Shown piece by piece: positions 9,547 through 19,820 of a DNA stretch of 64,000 bases. The position numbers and the translations under genes were made by a program. The notes under the pieces were generated by a model that ran no database searches, had not been told where the DNA came from, and was given only the letters and a program-made list of their open reading frames with translations. Origin of the DNA: Actinophytocola sp049647105 (lineage in GTDB: Bacteria; Actinomycetota; Actinomycetes; Mycobacteriales; Pseudonocardiaceae); assembly GCF_049647105.1 (NCBI RefSeq), contig NZ_JBARWZ010000100.1:20594-84593 (forward strand), written 5' to 3'. Position 1 is the stretch's first letter. The number at the start of each line of letters is the position of its first letter.

Positions 9547-11037
9547 GTGCGGAACATGTTCAGGCGCCGCTACCGCCGGGTGAGTCGGTTCGACGCCGAA
9601 CTCGTCCGGCGCAGCGGACACCTTCCCCCGACTCCGGCCGACCGGGGCTTCCAGCTGCTCGGCCGTGCCGCGAACCACCGCACGCTGTGGTTCGCGATCG
9701 CCGCCCTGCTGATCGGCAAGAAGGGCGCCACCCGCCGTGCCGGGCTGCGTGGCGTCGCCGCCATCGGCTTCGCGAGCCTGGCCGCGAGCGGCGTCGGCAA
9801 GCGCCTGTTCCCGCGCCGCCGCCCGGCCGCCGAACTGCTGCCGATCTACCGCCGCATGACGAAACGACCGACGTCGTCGTCCTTCCCGTCCGGGCACGCG
9901 GCGTCGGCCTTCGCGTTCGCGTCGGCCGTCGCCATGGAGCACCGCGGCGCGGCGGGCGCCGTGCTGCCGCTGGCCGCGGCCGTCGGCTACAGCCGTGTCC
10001 ACACCGGTGTGCACTGGCCGACGGACGTCGTCGCGGGCGCGGCCATCGGCGTGGGTGCCGCGTACGCGACCCGTCACTGGTGGCCGCACCAGAACAGCCT
10101 GCCCGACGGTCCGCAGCGCCGCGACACCGCGGCCGAGCTTGGCGACGGGGAAGGGCTCGTGCTCGTGGTGAACCCGGGCGCTGGCTCGAGCGGCGAGGCC
10201 GGTGAGGAGGTCCGCAAGGCGTGGCCGCGCGCGGACGTCATCGAGATCCTTCCCGACGTCGACGTGATCGCCGAGCTGACGAAGAAGGTCGAGAACGGCA
10301 CCGACAACGGCGAGGTCCGCGCGATCGGCGCGGTGGGTGGCGACGGCACGGTCGCGTGCGTGGCCGGGGTGGCCGTCGAGCACGGACTGCCGCTGGTGCT
10401 GGTCCCGGCGGGCACCCTCGACCACTTCGCCCGCGACGTCGGCATCGAGAACCTCGACGAGGCGCAGGCGGCGACCCGCGCGGGCTCGGTCGTGGTCTGC
10501 GACGCGGCCGAGGTCGAGGTGGCCAGCCGCAGCGGCGACACCGAACGGGTGGTTTACGTGAACACCGCGAGCCTCGGTGGCTACCCGGAAACCGTGCGGC
10601 TGAGGGAGAAGCTGCAGACGCGCTGGTCCAAGTGGGCGGCCGTGCTGCTCGCGACCACCCGCACCCTGCGCACCGCCAAGCCGATGAAGATCACGCTGAA
10701 CGGGCACCGGCGACTGGTGTGGATGCTGTTCGTCGGCAACGGTCCCTACGAGCCGAAGGGCTTCGGCGCGGCCCGCCGCCCTTCGCTCGCGTCGGGGCTG
10801 CTCGACGTGCGGTACCTGCGTGCCGACCTGCCGTACTCCCGCGCGCGGTTCCTGCTCGCCTCGCTCACCGGCACGCTGAGCACGTCTCACGTGTACCGGC
10901 ACGCTGAGGTGCCGGAGGTGGACGTGGTGCTGCTGGACGGCAACCGCAGGATCGCGCTGGACGGCGAGGTCGGCCCACTCGGCAGCCGCTTCTCCTTCCG
11001 CGTCCGCGAAGCCGCGCTGCCGGTCTACGTCGGCTGA
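9547..11037 (+). CDS. PAP2 phosphatase fused to diacylglycerol/lipid kinase domain
   Basis: A two-domain lipid enzyme of 496 residues. The N-terminal half is a membrane-associated type 2 phosphatidic acid phosphatase with KRLFPRRRP, SFPSGHAASA and SRVHTGVHWPTD, the three PAP2 signatures. The C-terminal half is a diacylglycerol kinase-like catalytic domain, with VNPGAGSS at its start and the nucleotide-binding loop AVGGDGTV. Such fusions occur in actinobacteria, and their physiological substrate (phosphatidate or a polyprenyl or inositol lipid) is not settled. The frame is open further upstream, but GTG 9547 follows a TATACC -10-like box by 6 bases; ATG 9556 is the alternative start. Confidence 0.88.
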   Translation: MRNMFRRRYRRVSRFDAELVRRSGHLPPTPADRGFQLLGRAANHRTLWFAIAALLIGKKGATRRAGLRGVAAIGFASLAASGVGKRLFPRRRPAAELLPIYRRMTKRPTSSSFPSGHAASAFAFASAVAMEHRGAAGAVLPLAAAVGYSRVHTGVHWPTDVVAGAAIGVGAAYATRHWWPHQNSLPDGPQRRDTAAELGDGEGLVLVVNPGAGSSGEAGEEVRKAWPRADVIEILPDVDVIAELTKKVENGTDNGEVRAIGAVGGDGTVACVAGVAVEHGLPLVLVPAGTLDHFARDVGIENLDEAQAATRAGSVVVCDAAEVEVASRSGDTERVVYVNTASLGGYPETVRLREKLQTRWSKWAAVLLATTRTLRTAKPMKITLNGHRRLVWMLFVGNGPYEPKGFGAARRPSLASGLLDVRYLRADLPYSRARFLLASLTGTLSTSHVYRHAEVPEVDVVLLDGNRRIALDGEVGPLGSRFSFRVREAALPVYVG

Positions 11038-11051
11038 GCCGCCGCCGGGGG

Positions 11052-11717
11052 TCAGCCGCCGAGTGCGGCCCGCAACCGTCGCAACCGATCGTCGGGTCTC
11101 TGACGGGGGCAGCTGACGCATTTCTGCTGCCCCGGCGCCTCGTACACGAGGCAACACGACGCCCGCCGAACGGCGTGCTGCCCGCCGACCGTCACGTAAC
11201 GCGGCACAGGGAACCGTCCGTCGGCCGCCAGCGCGACCGCATGACCGGCGGAACCACCCGCCCACAGCACCCGGTTGGCCAGCGAGTCGGTCGCGATCGC
11301 CCACAGCGAGCGGGGCGCGGCGCCGGACATGGCAGCCACGGCGGACACACACGCCGCGACAACACCGGCGACGCGCTCCTCGGCCGCCGACCGTGCCACG
11401 GTGGACGAGGAACGGGCGTCGAGCACCCGCCCGTCGTGGTGCACGAACAGCGTCATCGAGGCCAGCGCCGGATCGGCCACGGCGCCGCCGCGCACGTACG
11501 ACTCGGCCACCGGCCCGAGCAGCACCGAGCAGGCCGAGTACCACCAGAGCACGCCGGTCGTGGTCTCGTCGGTCAGCCGGAACCGGCTCGCCGTCGCGGA
11601 CAGCGCGCCGGTGAGCCATTCGGGGTCGGTGACCGCCTCGGCGGGCACGGGCTGCAGAGCGGTGATACCGCGAGGGTAGTTGCGACCGGTTCGGAAACCT
11701 GCTCGTAACACGAACAC
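11052..11717 (-). CDS. FhuF-like (2Fe-2S) protein, putative ferric siderophore reductase
   Basis: A 221-residue protein ending with C-C-X10-C-X2-C (CCLVYEAPGQQKCVSC), the unusual 2Fe-2S ligand pattern of FhuF-type ferric siderophore reductases. The N-terminal part has the loosely conserved FhuF fold (WWYSACSVLLGPVAESYV). It probably reduces iron in imported siderophores in the cytoplasm, but no siderophore uptake gene is near, so the substrate is open. It converges on the PAP2-kinase gene and diverges from amt. The GlnR box starts only 9 bases upstream of its GTG start, so nitrogen control could reach it as well. Confidence 0.75.
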   Translation of the reverse strand: MFVLRAGFRTGRNYPRGITALQPVPAEAVTDPEWLTGALSATASRFRLTDETTTGVLWWYSACSVLLGPVAESYVRGGAVADPALASMTLFVHHDGRVLDARSSSTVARSAAEERVAGVVAACVSAVAAMSGAAPRSLWAIATDSLANRVLWAGGSAGHAVALAADGRFPVPRYVTVGGQHAVRRASCCLVYEAPGQQKCVSCPRQRPDDRLRRLRAALGG

Positions 11718-11725
11718 TCGGACAG

Positions 11726-11763
11726 TTCACCGGTGTGAAACACAGCACGCGATCCTGCGAAAC
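11726..11763 (+). promoter_or_regulatory. Putative GlnR box upstream of amt
   Basis: Reads TTCAC-n6-GAAAC-n6-CGCGA-n6-GAAAC, which is the a1-b1-a2-b2 layout of actinobacterial GlnR sites (GTNAC and GAAAC half sites every 11 bases). Both b half sites are perfect, a1 has 4 of 5 bases and a2 is poor. It lies 57 bases before the amt start, where a GlnR activator would bind under nitrogen limitation. Confidence 0.7.
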
Positions 11764-11819
11764 CTGGTTTTTAAATGCTCCTCGCAAGTCGGATGGCCGC
11801 GAAGGCAGAGGAGGAAAGC

Positions 11820-13145
<1,326 letters not shown>

Positions 13146-13148
13146 ACC

Positions 13149-13487
13149 ATGAAGCTGGTGACGGCGATCATCAAGCCGTTCACGCTCGATGACGTCAAGG
13201 CCGCACTGGAACAGGTCGGTGTGCTGGGCATGACCGTCAGCGAGGTGCAGGGCTACGGCCGGCAGAAGGGCCACACCGAGGTCTACCGGGGTGCCGAGTA
13301 CTCGGTCGACTTCGTGCCGAAGGTGCGGGTCGAGGTCCTCGTCGACGACACGCTGGGCGACAAGGTGGTGGAGGCCGTGGTCGAAGCCGCACGGACCGGC
13401 AAGATCGGCGACGGCAAGGTCTGGGTCACGCCGGTGGACACCGTGGTCAGGGTGCGCACCGGAGAGCGCGGCACAGACGCGCTCTGA
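13149..13487 (+). CDS. glnK: PII nitrogen regulatory protein GlnK
   Basis: A trimeric signal protein of 112 residues that senses 2-oxoglutarate and ATP/ADP and gates Amt. The T-loop carries EVYRGAEYSVDF with Tyr51, the residue adenylylated by GlnD in actinobacteria (uridylylated in enterics). The C-terminal signature VVRVRTGERGTDAL is complete. It starts 3 bases after the amt stop, and its stop overlaps the glnD ATG, so the three genes form one coupled operon. Confidence 0.96.
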   Translation: MKLVTAIIKPFTLDDVKAALEQVGVLGMTVSEVQGYGRQKGHTEVYRGAEYSVDFVPKVRVEVLVDDTLGDKVVEAVVEAARTGKIGDGKVWVTPVDTVVRVRTGERGTDAL

Positions 13488-15943
13488 TGACGCCTCAGGG
13501 GGAGGGGGCGGCCGGCCGCGAGGTCCCGGCCGCCCCCACTGCCGCCGACCTGGTGCTGGCCCGCGACCGGCTGCTGGGCCGGGGTGCGTCGCGGAGCGTG
13601 CGGAGCGAGCCGTCAGCCACACCGCACCAGGCGGGCAGGCTCGGCCCGGACGTCCTGCGGGAGGCCCTGACCGACCTGCACGAGTTCTGGCTCACCGTGC
13701 ACGCCGCGCAGGCAGGCATCGGCTCCGAGGTGACCGGCATCGCGCTGGTCGCCGTCGGCGGGCTCGGGCGGCGCGAGCTGGTGCCGTACTCGGACCTGGA
13801 CCTGGTGCTCGTCCACGACGACGCGAAGGCGAGCAAACGCGGCGGCCGCATCGAGAAGGTCGCCGAGCAGCTCTGGTACCCGCTGTGGAACTCGGGCGTC
13901 GGTCTCGACCATTCGGTGCGGACCGTGTCCGAGGCGCTCGACGTGGCCGAGGACGACCTGCGCACCGCGATGGGTCTGCTCGACACCAGGCACCTCGCCG
14001 GTGACGCGGACCTGACACGCGGGCTCGCCGAGGCCGCGCGGGACGCGTGGCGCACCGGGGTGCGGCGGCGGGTGGACGACATCGTCGACTCCGCGCGGGC
14101 CAGGTGGCAGCGCAGCGGCGAGGTCGCGCACTGGGTGGAACCCGATCTGAAACACGGCCGCGGCGGCCTGCGTGACCTGGCGATGCTCGACGCGCTCGCC
14201 CTCGCGCAGCTGGTCGACCGGCCCTCCGGCGAGGTGTCGCAGGCACGCAAGCTGCTCCTGGACACCCGTACCGAACTGCGCCGCATCGCGGGCCGACCCC
14301 GCGACGTGCTCATGCCGCAGGACGGCGACGAGATCGCCGCCGTGCTGGGCATCGGCGACCGGTTCGCACTGGCCAGGGCCCTGTCCGGGGCCGGGCGCAC
14401 GGTCGCGTACGCCCTGGACGTGGCGTTCCGCGCGATCCAGCCAGCGCGCCAGACGCGCAAGGTGCTCGGCGTGCTGCGCCGCCAGCCGCAGCGAAGGCCC
14501 CTGTCCGAGGGGGTCGTGCTCCACGGCGACGAGGTCACGCTCGCCAGGGACGTCGACCCCGGCAAGGACCCCGCGCTCCTGCTGCGTGTGGCCGCGGCGG
14601 CCGCGCGCACCGGCCGTTCGATCGCGCCGGGGGCGCTGTCCCGGCTGGGGGAGTCCGCGCCGGAACCACGCGCGCCGTGGCCCGAGGACGTGCGGCAGGA
14701 GCTGGTTGCGCTGCTCGGTGCGGGCGACGGGCTCATCGACGTCATCGAGGCATTGGACCGGACCGGGCTGTGGGCGCGGTTGTTCCCAGAGTGGGGCGCG
14801 GTCCGCGACCTGCCGCCCCGCGACGCCGCGCACGTGTGGACCGTGGACCGGCACCTCGTGCAGGCCACCGCCAACGCCGCGAAGCTCGTGACGAGGGTGT
14901 CCCGCCCGGACCTGCTGCTGATCGGCAGCGTGCTGCACGACATCGGCAAGGGCCGCGGCCAGGACCACTCGATCGTGGGCGCCGCGCTCGCCACACAGGT
15001 GGGAGAACGCCTCGGCCTGCCAGCGCAGGACGTGGCAACGCTGTCCGCGATGGTCCGCCACCACCTGCTGCTCCCGCACACGGCGACCCGTCGCAACATC
15101 GAGGACGAGGCGACCGTGCAGCGCGTCGTCGACGCCCTCGGCGGCGACCCGGTGCTGCTGGAGCTGCTCCACGGACTGGCCGAGGTCGACTCGCTCGCGA
15201 CCGGGCCGGGGGTGTGGTCGGACTGGAAGGCGTCGCTGGTCGCCGACCTGGTGGCGCGGTGCAGGCGGCTCATGGCGGGGGAGCGGCACGAACAGCCAGC
15301 CCCGCTGACCTCCGAGCAGCGGGCGCTGGCCGAGACGGTCGCCGCGTCCGGCACACCGGACGTCATCATCGCGTCGGACCGCTCCTACGCGACGATCACG
15401 CTCGTGGCGCCGGACCGCCCCGGCCTGCTGTCCAGGGCGGCAGGCGTGCTGGCGCTGCACTCGCTGAAGGTCCACGCGGCCGAGCTGCGTTCCCACGCCG
15501 GCGCGGCGGTGGACGTGTTCTCGGTGTCCCCGCGCTTCGGTTCCCTGCCGGACGCGGGCCTGCTCCGCGAACAGTTCACTCGCGCCGTCTCCGGTTCCCT
15601 GCCGCTGGCGGAGAAACTGGCGGCCAAGGAACGCGACTACGCCGCCGAGCAGGACGACCCACCGCAGGCCCGCGTCGTCTGGTTCGACGACGAGGCCGAC
15701 GGCGGCGCCGAGTCCAAGGACGTGGTCCTCGAACTGCGCGCGGCCGACCGTCTTGGCCTGCTGCACGGGCTGGCGGAAGCACTGGAACGCTGCGGCGCCG
15801 ACGTCCTGTGGGCACGGGCCATGCAGGTGGGTGGCACGGCGATCGCGTCGTTCAGCCTCGCGTCGACCTCACCCGCGAACGGCGACACCACGAGCGAGGA
15901 CTGGCGCAGGGAGATCGAACGGGCCGTCCTGAACGCCTGCTGA
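13487..15943 (+). CDS. glnD: [Protein-PII] nucleotidyltransferase GlnD
   Basis: Modifies and demodifies the PII T-loop; in actinobacteria the modification is adenylylation. It is 818 residues long with the expected order: nucleotidyltransferase domain near residues 85-110 (GGLGRRELVPYSDLDLVLVH, with the two catalytic aspartates), a substrate-binding middle, an HD phosphohydrolase domain (LHDIGKGRGQDHS, near residue 485) and two ACT domains at the C-terminus (ITLVAPDRPGLLSRAAGVL, and RAADRLGLLHGLAEAL). The start ATG overlaps the glnK stop (TGATG). All key residues are visible, so the enzyme should be active. Confidence 0.95.
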   Translation: MTPQGEGAAGREVPAAPTAADLVLARDRLLGRGASRSVRSEPSATPHQAGRLGPDVLREALTDLHEFWLTVHAAQAGIGSEVTGIALVAVGGLGRRELVPYSDLDLVLVHDDAKASKRGGRIEKVAEQLWYPLWNSGVGLDHSVRTVSEALDVAEDDLRTAMGLLDTRHLAGDADLTRGLAEAARDAWRTGVRRRVDDIVDSARARWQRSGEVAHWVEPDLKHGRGGLRDLAMLDALALAQLVDRPSGEVSQARKLLLDTRTELRRIAGRPRDVLMPQDGDEIAAVLGIGDRFALARALSGAGRTVAYALDVAFRAIQPARQTRKVLGVLRRQPQRRPLSEGVVLHGDEVTLARDVDPGKDPALLLRVAAAAARTGRSIAPGALSRLGESAPEPRAPWPEDVRQELVALLGAGDGLIDVIEALDRTGLWARLFPEWGAVRDLPPRDAAHVWTVDRHLVQATANAAKLVTRVSRPDLLLIGSVLHDIGKGRGQDHSIVGAALATQVGERLGLPAQDVATLSAMVRHHLLLPHTATRRNIEDEATVQRVVDALGGDPVLLELLHGLAEVDSLATGPGVWSDWKASLVADLVARCRRLMAGERHEQPAPLTSEQRALAETVAASGTPDVIIASDRSYATITLVAPDRPGLLSRAAGVLALHSLKVHAAELRSHAGAAVDVFSVSPRFGSLPDAGLLREQFTRAVSGSLPLAEKLAAKERDYAAEQDDPPQARVVWFDDEADGGAESKDVVLELRAADRLGLLHGLAEALERCGADVLWARAMQVGGTAIASFSLASTSPANGDTTSEDWRREIERAVLNAC

Positions 15944-15976
15944 CCGGAACCGTCCATGATCACATCGCGTGCCGGA

Positions 15977-15982
15977 TACGAT
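15977..15982 (+). promoter_or_regulatory. -10 element of a leaderless promoter
   Basis: TACGAT lies 7 bases before GTG 15990, the same geometry as at ffh, lepB and other genes of this window. It supports the shorter start of the next gene. Confidence 0.55.
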
Positions 15983-15989
15983 GCGGCGC

Positions 15990-16979
15990 GTGAGTACGCA
16001 TCCTGGGGGACCACCACCGCCGTATCCACCGAGACACCAGAACCAGGCAGGGCCACCTCAGCAGTGGCCCCCTCCCCAGCAGGGCAGGCCACCCTGGCCG
16101 CACCGCCCGGTGGCCGCGCCACCCTCGGCGGGGCAGCCGTTCCCGGGGCAGCCACCGGTGCCGCCGCCGTTCTCGCCGGTCCGCCCGCCGCTCCCGCCGC
16201 CAGCGGGCCCCGTCGCCCAACCCGGCGTCGGACCGTACGCGGGACCGACCGGCGCGTACCAGGGGCAACCCGTCGTCGGGCCGTACGCGGGACCGACCGG
16301 CGCCTACCAGCAGCAGGTCGGCGTCGGGCCGTACGCGGACGAGAACGTGGTCATCGACGTCGGCCGCTCCGACGCACGGCACTTCATCGTCGGCTCGCTG
16401 ATCGGCGCGATCTTCGGCGGCCCGTTGGTCGTGGGGGCGGTCCTGGCTCTCGCCACCGGTGAGTTCCACGTCGGGGTGATCATCATGCTGATCGTCGGTC
16501 TGCCGTTGCTGGCCATCCCGGTCATCACGATCCTCGGCGCGAAGGTGTTCTTCCGGCCACGGCACCTGGTGTTCGAGAAGCCCGGCCTGCGGTGGGCGGA
16601 CCCACGTGGGGTGCCGTGGGCCATGCCGTGGTCCGAGCTTGAGTCGGTGCTCGTGCACGGAGCCGTCTCGTCCGACAGCGGCAAGACGCGGGAAGCGGCC
16701 GTCTCCCTGCACCTTTACCCGGTCGACGAGAGCCACGCCGCCCGGCACCCGGAGATGGCGCCCCACTGGAACACCGACGGCGACCGGGGCGTCTACCGGG
16801 TCAGGGTCTCCATCTCGAAGAACCACATCCCGAGGATCGACGCCGCCATGAAACGGTTCGCCCCCGGCCTCTACGCGGGTGTGGCCTTCTCCGAGGGCGG
16901 GAAAATCATCCCGCTCGACAACCGATATCCGGGCGTCCTCGAAGCCGGGCCGGGAAACCACCCCGGGGGTTCTGAGTAA
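15990..16979 (+). CDS. Proline-rich membrane protein with PH-like domain
   Basis: A 329-residue protein. Residues 1-110 are Pro/Gln/Gly-rich and contain a tandem GPYAGPTGAYQ repeat (two full copies and a partial third, GPYADEN). Two hydrophobic helices follow (FIVGSLIGAIFGGPLVVGAV and VGVIIMLIVGLPLLAIPVIT). The C-terminal half looks like a bacterial PH-like domain on the cytoplasmic face. No catalytic motif is seen. The role is unknown; proline-rich tails of this kind often mediate protein contacts at the membrane. GTG 15990 is preferred over ATG 15969 because of the leaderless promoter motif. A GGGGGTT...AACCCCC hairpin overlaps the stop. Confidence 0.75.
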   Translation: MSTHPGGPPPPYPPRHQNQAGPPQQWPPPQQGRPPWPHRPVAAPPSAGQPFPGQPPVPPPFSPVRPPLPPPAGPVAQPGVGPYAGPTGAYQGQPVVGPYAGPTGAYQQQVGVGPYADENVVIDVGRSDARHFIVGSLIGAIFGGPLVVGAVLALATGEFHVGVIIMLIVGLPLLAIPVITILGAKVFFRPRHLVFEKPGLRWADPRGVPWAMPWSELESVLVHGAVSSDSGKTREAAVSLHLYPVDESHAARHPEMAPHWNTDGDRGVYRVRVSISKNHIPRIDAAMKRFAPGLYAGVAFSEGGKIIPLDNRYPGVLEAGPGNHPGGSE

Positions 16980-16988
16980 TAACCCCCA
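16966..16988 (+). terminator. Hairpin overlapping the stop of the proline-rich protein gene
   Basis: GGGGGTT and AACCCCC pair perfectly across a 9-base loop that contains the TAA stop. No U tract follows, so it is only a candidate terminator. Confidence 0.4.
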
Positions 16989-17143
16989 ACCCGAACCGGG
17001 GGACATCGCGCTGCCCCTCGCAGGCGGGAGACGAGAGGCTGTTCCCACGCCCCGGGGAGGGAGCGCGACCGGGTAGGCCGGGGTGGGGCCCGTCGAGGGG
17101 TCGGGCCCATCCCGGCGACACCCAACCGGCTACTCTCGACAGG

Positions 17144-18691
17144 GTGTTCGACACTCTCTCCGACCGGCTCACGTCGGTCCTGCAGAACCTTCGCGGCCGC
17201 GGCCGGCTTTCCGAGGCCGACATCGACGCCACCGCGCGCGAGATCAGGATCGCGTTGCTGGAGGCGGACGTCGCGCTTCCGGTGGTCCGGACGTTCATCG
17301 CCAGCGTCAAGGAGCGCGCCAAGGGCGCGGAGGTCTCCGGTGCGCTGAACCCGGCCCAGCAGGTCATCAAGATCGTCAACGAGGAGCTCGTCAAGATCCT
17401 CGGCGGCGAGACCCGCAGGCTGGCGTTGGCGAAGAACCCACCGTCGGTGATCATGCTCGCCGGCCTGCAGGGTTCCGGTAAGACCACGCTCGCGGGCAAG
17501 CTCGCCAGGTGGCTCACCACGCAGGGCCACACCCCGCTGCTCGTGGCGTGTGACCTCCAGCGCCCGAACGCGGTGAACCAGCTGCAGGTCGTCGGTGAAC
17601 GCGCCGGTGTCCCGACCTACGCGCCGGAGCCGGGCAACGGCGTCGGCGACCCGGTCGACGTGGCCCGCCGCTCCATCGACGAGGCCAAGCGCGCCCAGCA
17701 CGACATCGTCATCGTCGACACCGCGGGCCGGCTGGGTGTCGACGAGGAGATGATGCGGCAGGCCGCCGACATCCGCGAGGCCGTGCAGCCCGACGAGGTG
17801 CTGTTCGTGGTCGACGCGATGATCGGTCAGGACGCCGTCACCACCGCGGAGGCCTTCCGCGACGGCGTCGGCTTCACCGGTGTCGTCCTCACCAAGCTCG
17901 ACGGCGACGCCCGAGGTGGTGCCGCGCTGTCGGTCCGCGAGGTCACCGGCCAGCCGATCCTCTTCGCCTCCAACGGCGAGAAGCTCGAGGACTTCGACGC
18001 CTTCCACCCCGACCGGATGGCGTCGCGCATCCTCGGCATGGGTGACGTCCTCACCCTCATCGAGCAGGCCGAGCAGGTCTTCGACAAGGAGCAGGCCGAG
18101 GCCGCCGCCGCCAAGCTCGGCACCGGTGAGCTGACCCTGGAGGACTTCCTGGAGCAGATGCTCGCGGTCCGCAAGATGGGGCCGATCGCGAACCTGCTGG
18201 GCATGCTCCCCGGCGCTGGCCAGATGAAGGACCAGCTGGCGCAGGTCGACGACTCGCACCTCGACCGGCTGCAGGCGATCATCCGCGGCATGACCCCGGC
18301 GGAGCGCAACGACCCGAAGATCATCAACGCGTCCCGTCGCGCCCGCATCGCCCGCGGCTCCGGCGTCGCGATCCGCGAGGTCAACGACCTCGTGAACCGC
18401 TTCTACGAGGCCCGCAAGATGATGCAGCAGATGGCCGGGAGGTTCGGCTTCCCCGGCGGCAACCGCGGCGGCAGCAAGTCGCGCAAGGGCAAGAAGGGCA
18501 AGAAGGGCAAGGGGCGGGGCCCGACACCACCCAGGATGCGCGGCGGGTTGCCAGGTGGTTTCCCCGCGGGTTTGCCGCCCATGCCGCAGGGTCCTGGCGG
18601 GCTGCCGCCGGGGCTCGGCCTGGACCAGCTGCCACCGGGCTTCGACCCGACGAAGCTCAAGTTCCCCAAGAACCCGCCCGAGAAGAACTAA
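17144..18691 (+). CDS. ffh: Signal recognition particle protein Ffh
   Basis: The SRP54 GTPase of 515 residues, which binds 4.5S RNA and signal sequences and delivers ribosomes to FtsY. It has a helical N domain, a G domain with GLQGSGKTT, VDTAGRL and TKLDG, and a Met-rich M domain (GMGDVLTLIEQAE onward). The C-terminus is extended by a Lys/Gly and then Pro/Gly/Met-rich tail of about 80 residues (KSRKGKKGKKGKG, then PPRMRGGLPGGFPAG), typical of actinobacterial Ffh. The GTG start follows a TACTCT -10 box (17131-17136) by 7 bases, so the transcript is probably leaderless. The amidohydrolase gene starts 3 bases after its stop. Confidence 0.96.
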   Translation: MFDTLSDRLTSVLQNLRGRGRLSEADIDATAREIRIALLEADVALPVVRTFIASVKERAKGAEVSGALNPAQQVIKIVNEELVKILGGETRRLALAKNPPSVIMLAGLQGSGKTTLAGKLARWLTTQGHTPLLVACDLQRPNAVNQLQVVGERAGVPTYAPEPGNGVGDPVDVARRSIDEAKRAQHDIVIVDTAGRLGVDEEMMRQAADIREAVQPDEVLFVVDAMIGQDAVTTAEAFRDGVGFTGVVLTKLDGDARGGAALSVREVTGQPILFASNGEKLEDFDAFHPDRMASRILGMGDVLTLIEQAEQVFDKEQAEAAAAKLGTGELTLEDFLEQMLAVRKMGPIANLLGMLPGAGQMKDQLAQVDDSHLDRLQAIIRGMTPAERNDPKIINASRRARIARGSGVAIREVNDLVNRFYEARKMMQQMAGRFGFPGGNRGGSKSRKGKKGKKGKGRGPTPPRMRGGLPGGFPAGLPPMPQGPGGLPPGLGLDQLPPGFDPTKLKFPKNPPEKN

Positions 18692-18694
18692 CAC

Positions 18695-19759
18695 ATGCCT
18701 GCTCTGCACCTGCGGGGCGTGGTGCTTCCCGAGGGGGAGACCCGCGACCTGTGGATCGTCAACGGCCGCATCCGCCTGACGCCGGTTCCGTACGCCGACA
18801 CCATCGTTGACGGCGGCTACCTCGTGCCGGGTCTCGTCGACGCGCACTGCCACATCGGCCTCGCCGCGGCGGACCTCGACGAGGCGGAGCGGCACGCGCT
18901 GATGGACCGCGACGCGGGCACGCTCCTGGTGCGCGACTGCGGTGCCCCGCTGGACACCCGTCCGCTGCAGGAGAAGCTCGAACTGCCGAGGATCATCCGC
19001 GCTGGCAGGCACATCTCGCGGCCGAAGCGGTACATCCGCTACGTCAGCGAGGAGCTGGACGACCCGGGGCAATTGCCGGCGGCGGTCGCCGAGCAGGCGG
19101 CGGACGGCGACGGCTGGGTCAAGCTGGTCGGCGACTGGATCGACCGCGACGCTGGCGACCTGGCCCCGCTGTGGCCGGACGACGTGCTGGCCGAGGCGAT
19201 CAAGACCGCGCACGACGCCGGCGCGCGTGTCACCGCGCACGTCTTCGGCGAGGACGCGTTGCCAGGGCTGATCCGCGCCGGCATCGACTGCATCGAGCAC
19301 GGCACCGGCCTCACCGCCGACACGATCGACCTGATGGCCGCCAACGGCACCGCCCTCGTCCCGACCCTCATCAACATCGAGACGTTCCCCGACCTGGCCG
19401 CGGGGGCGGCGAAGTACCCGGTGTACGCGAGCCACATGCTGGAGCTGTACGGCCGCGTCCGCCAGACGGTCGGCGCCGCACTTGAGGCCGGCATCCCGGT
19501 CTACGCGGGCACCGACGCGGGCGGTGGCATCGCCCACGGCCGCATCGTCGACGAGGTCGTCGCACTGCACGAGCTGGGGATGTCCCGTGCGGACGCGGTG
19601 GGTGCGGCGTCGTGGACCGCCCGCGAGTGGCTCGGGTTCCGCGGCATCGAGGAGGGTGCGGCGGCCGACGTGATCGTCTACGACACGGATCCGAGGACGG
19701 ATCTGGCGGCTCTGCGTGCCCCGAGCCGCATCGTGCTGCGCGGCCGTGTCATCCAATAG
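18695..19759 (+). CDS. Amidohydrolase family protein
   Basis: A metal-dependent hydrolase of the imidazolonepropionase/prolidase-like type, 354 residues. The first metal pair is in VPGLVDAHCHIG, a lysine and histidines follow (WVKLVGDW; RVTAHVFGED; CIEHGTGL), and a late aspartate lies in VYAGTDAGGG. The substrate cannot be read from the sequence. It is probably co-transcribed with ffh (3-base gap), an arrangement I recall from other actinobacteria, but no functional link to SRP is evident. Confidence 0.85.
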   Translation: MPALHLRGVVLPEGETRDLWIVNGRIRLTPVPYADTIVDGGYLVPGLVDAHCHIGLAAADLDEAERHALMDRDAGTLLVRDCGAPLDTRPLQEKLELPRIIRAGRHISRPKRYIRYVSEELDDPGQLPAAVAEQAADGDGWVKLVGDWIDRDAGDLAPLWPDDVLAEAIKTAHDAGARVTAHVFGEDALPGLIRAGIDCIEHGTGLTADTIDLMAANGTALVPTLINIETFPDLAAGAAKYPVYASHMLELYGRVRQTVGAALEAGIPVYAGTDAGGGIAHGRIVDEVVALHELGMSRADAVGAASWTAREWLGFRGIEEGAAADVIVYDTDPRTDLAALRAPSRIVLRGRVIQ

Positions 19760-19820
19760 TCCGTCATTTGACACCCGCTCCAGCCGGTTTGCCCACACGG
19801 AACGCACTACCCTCAGGTAG

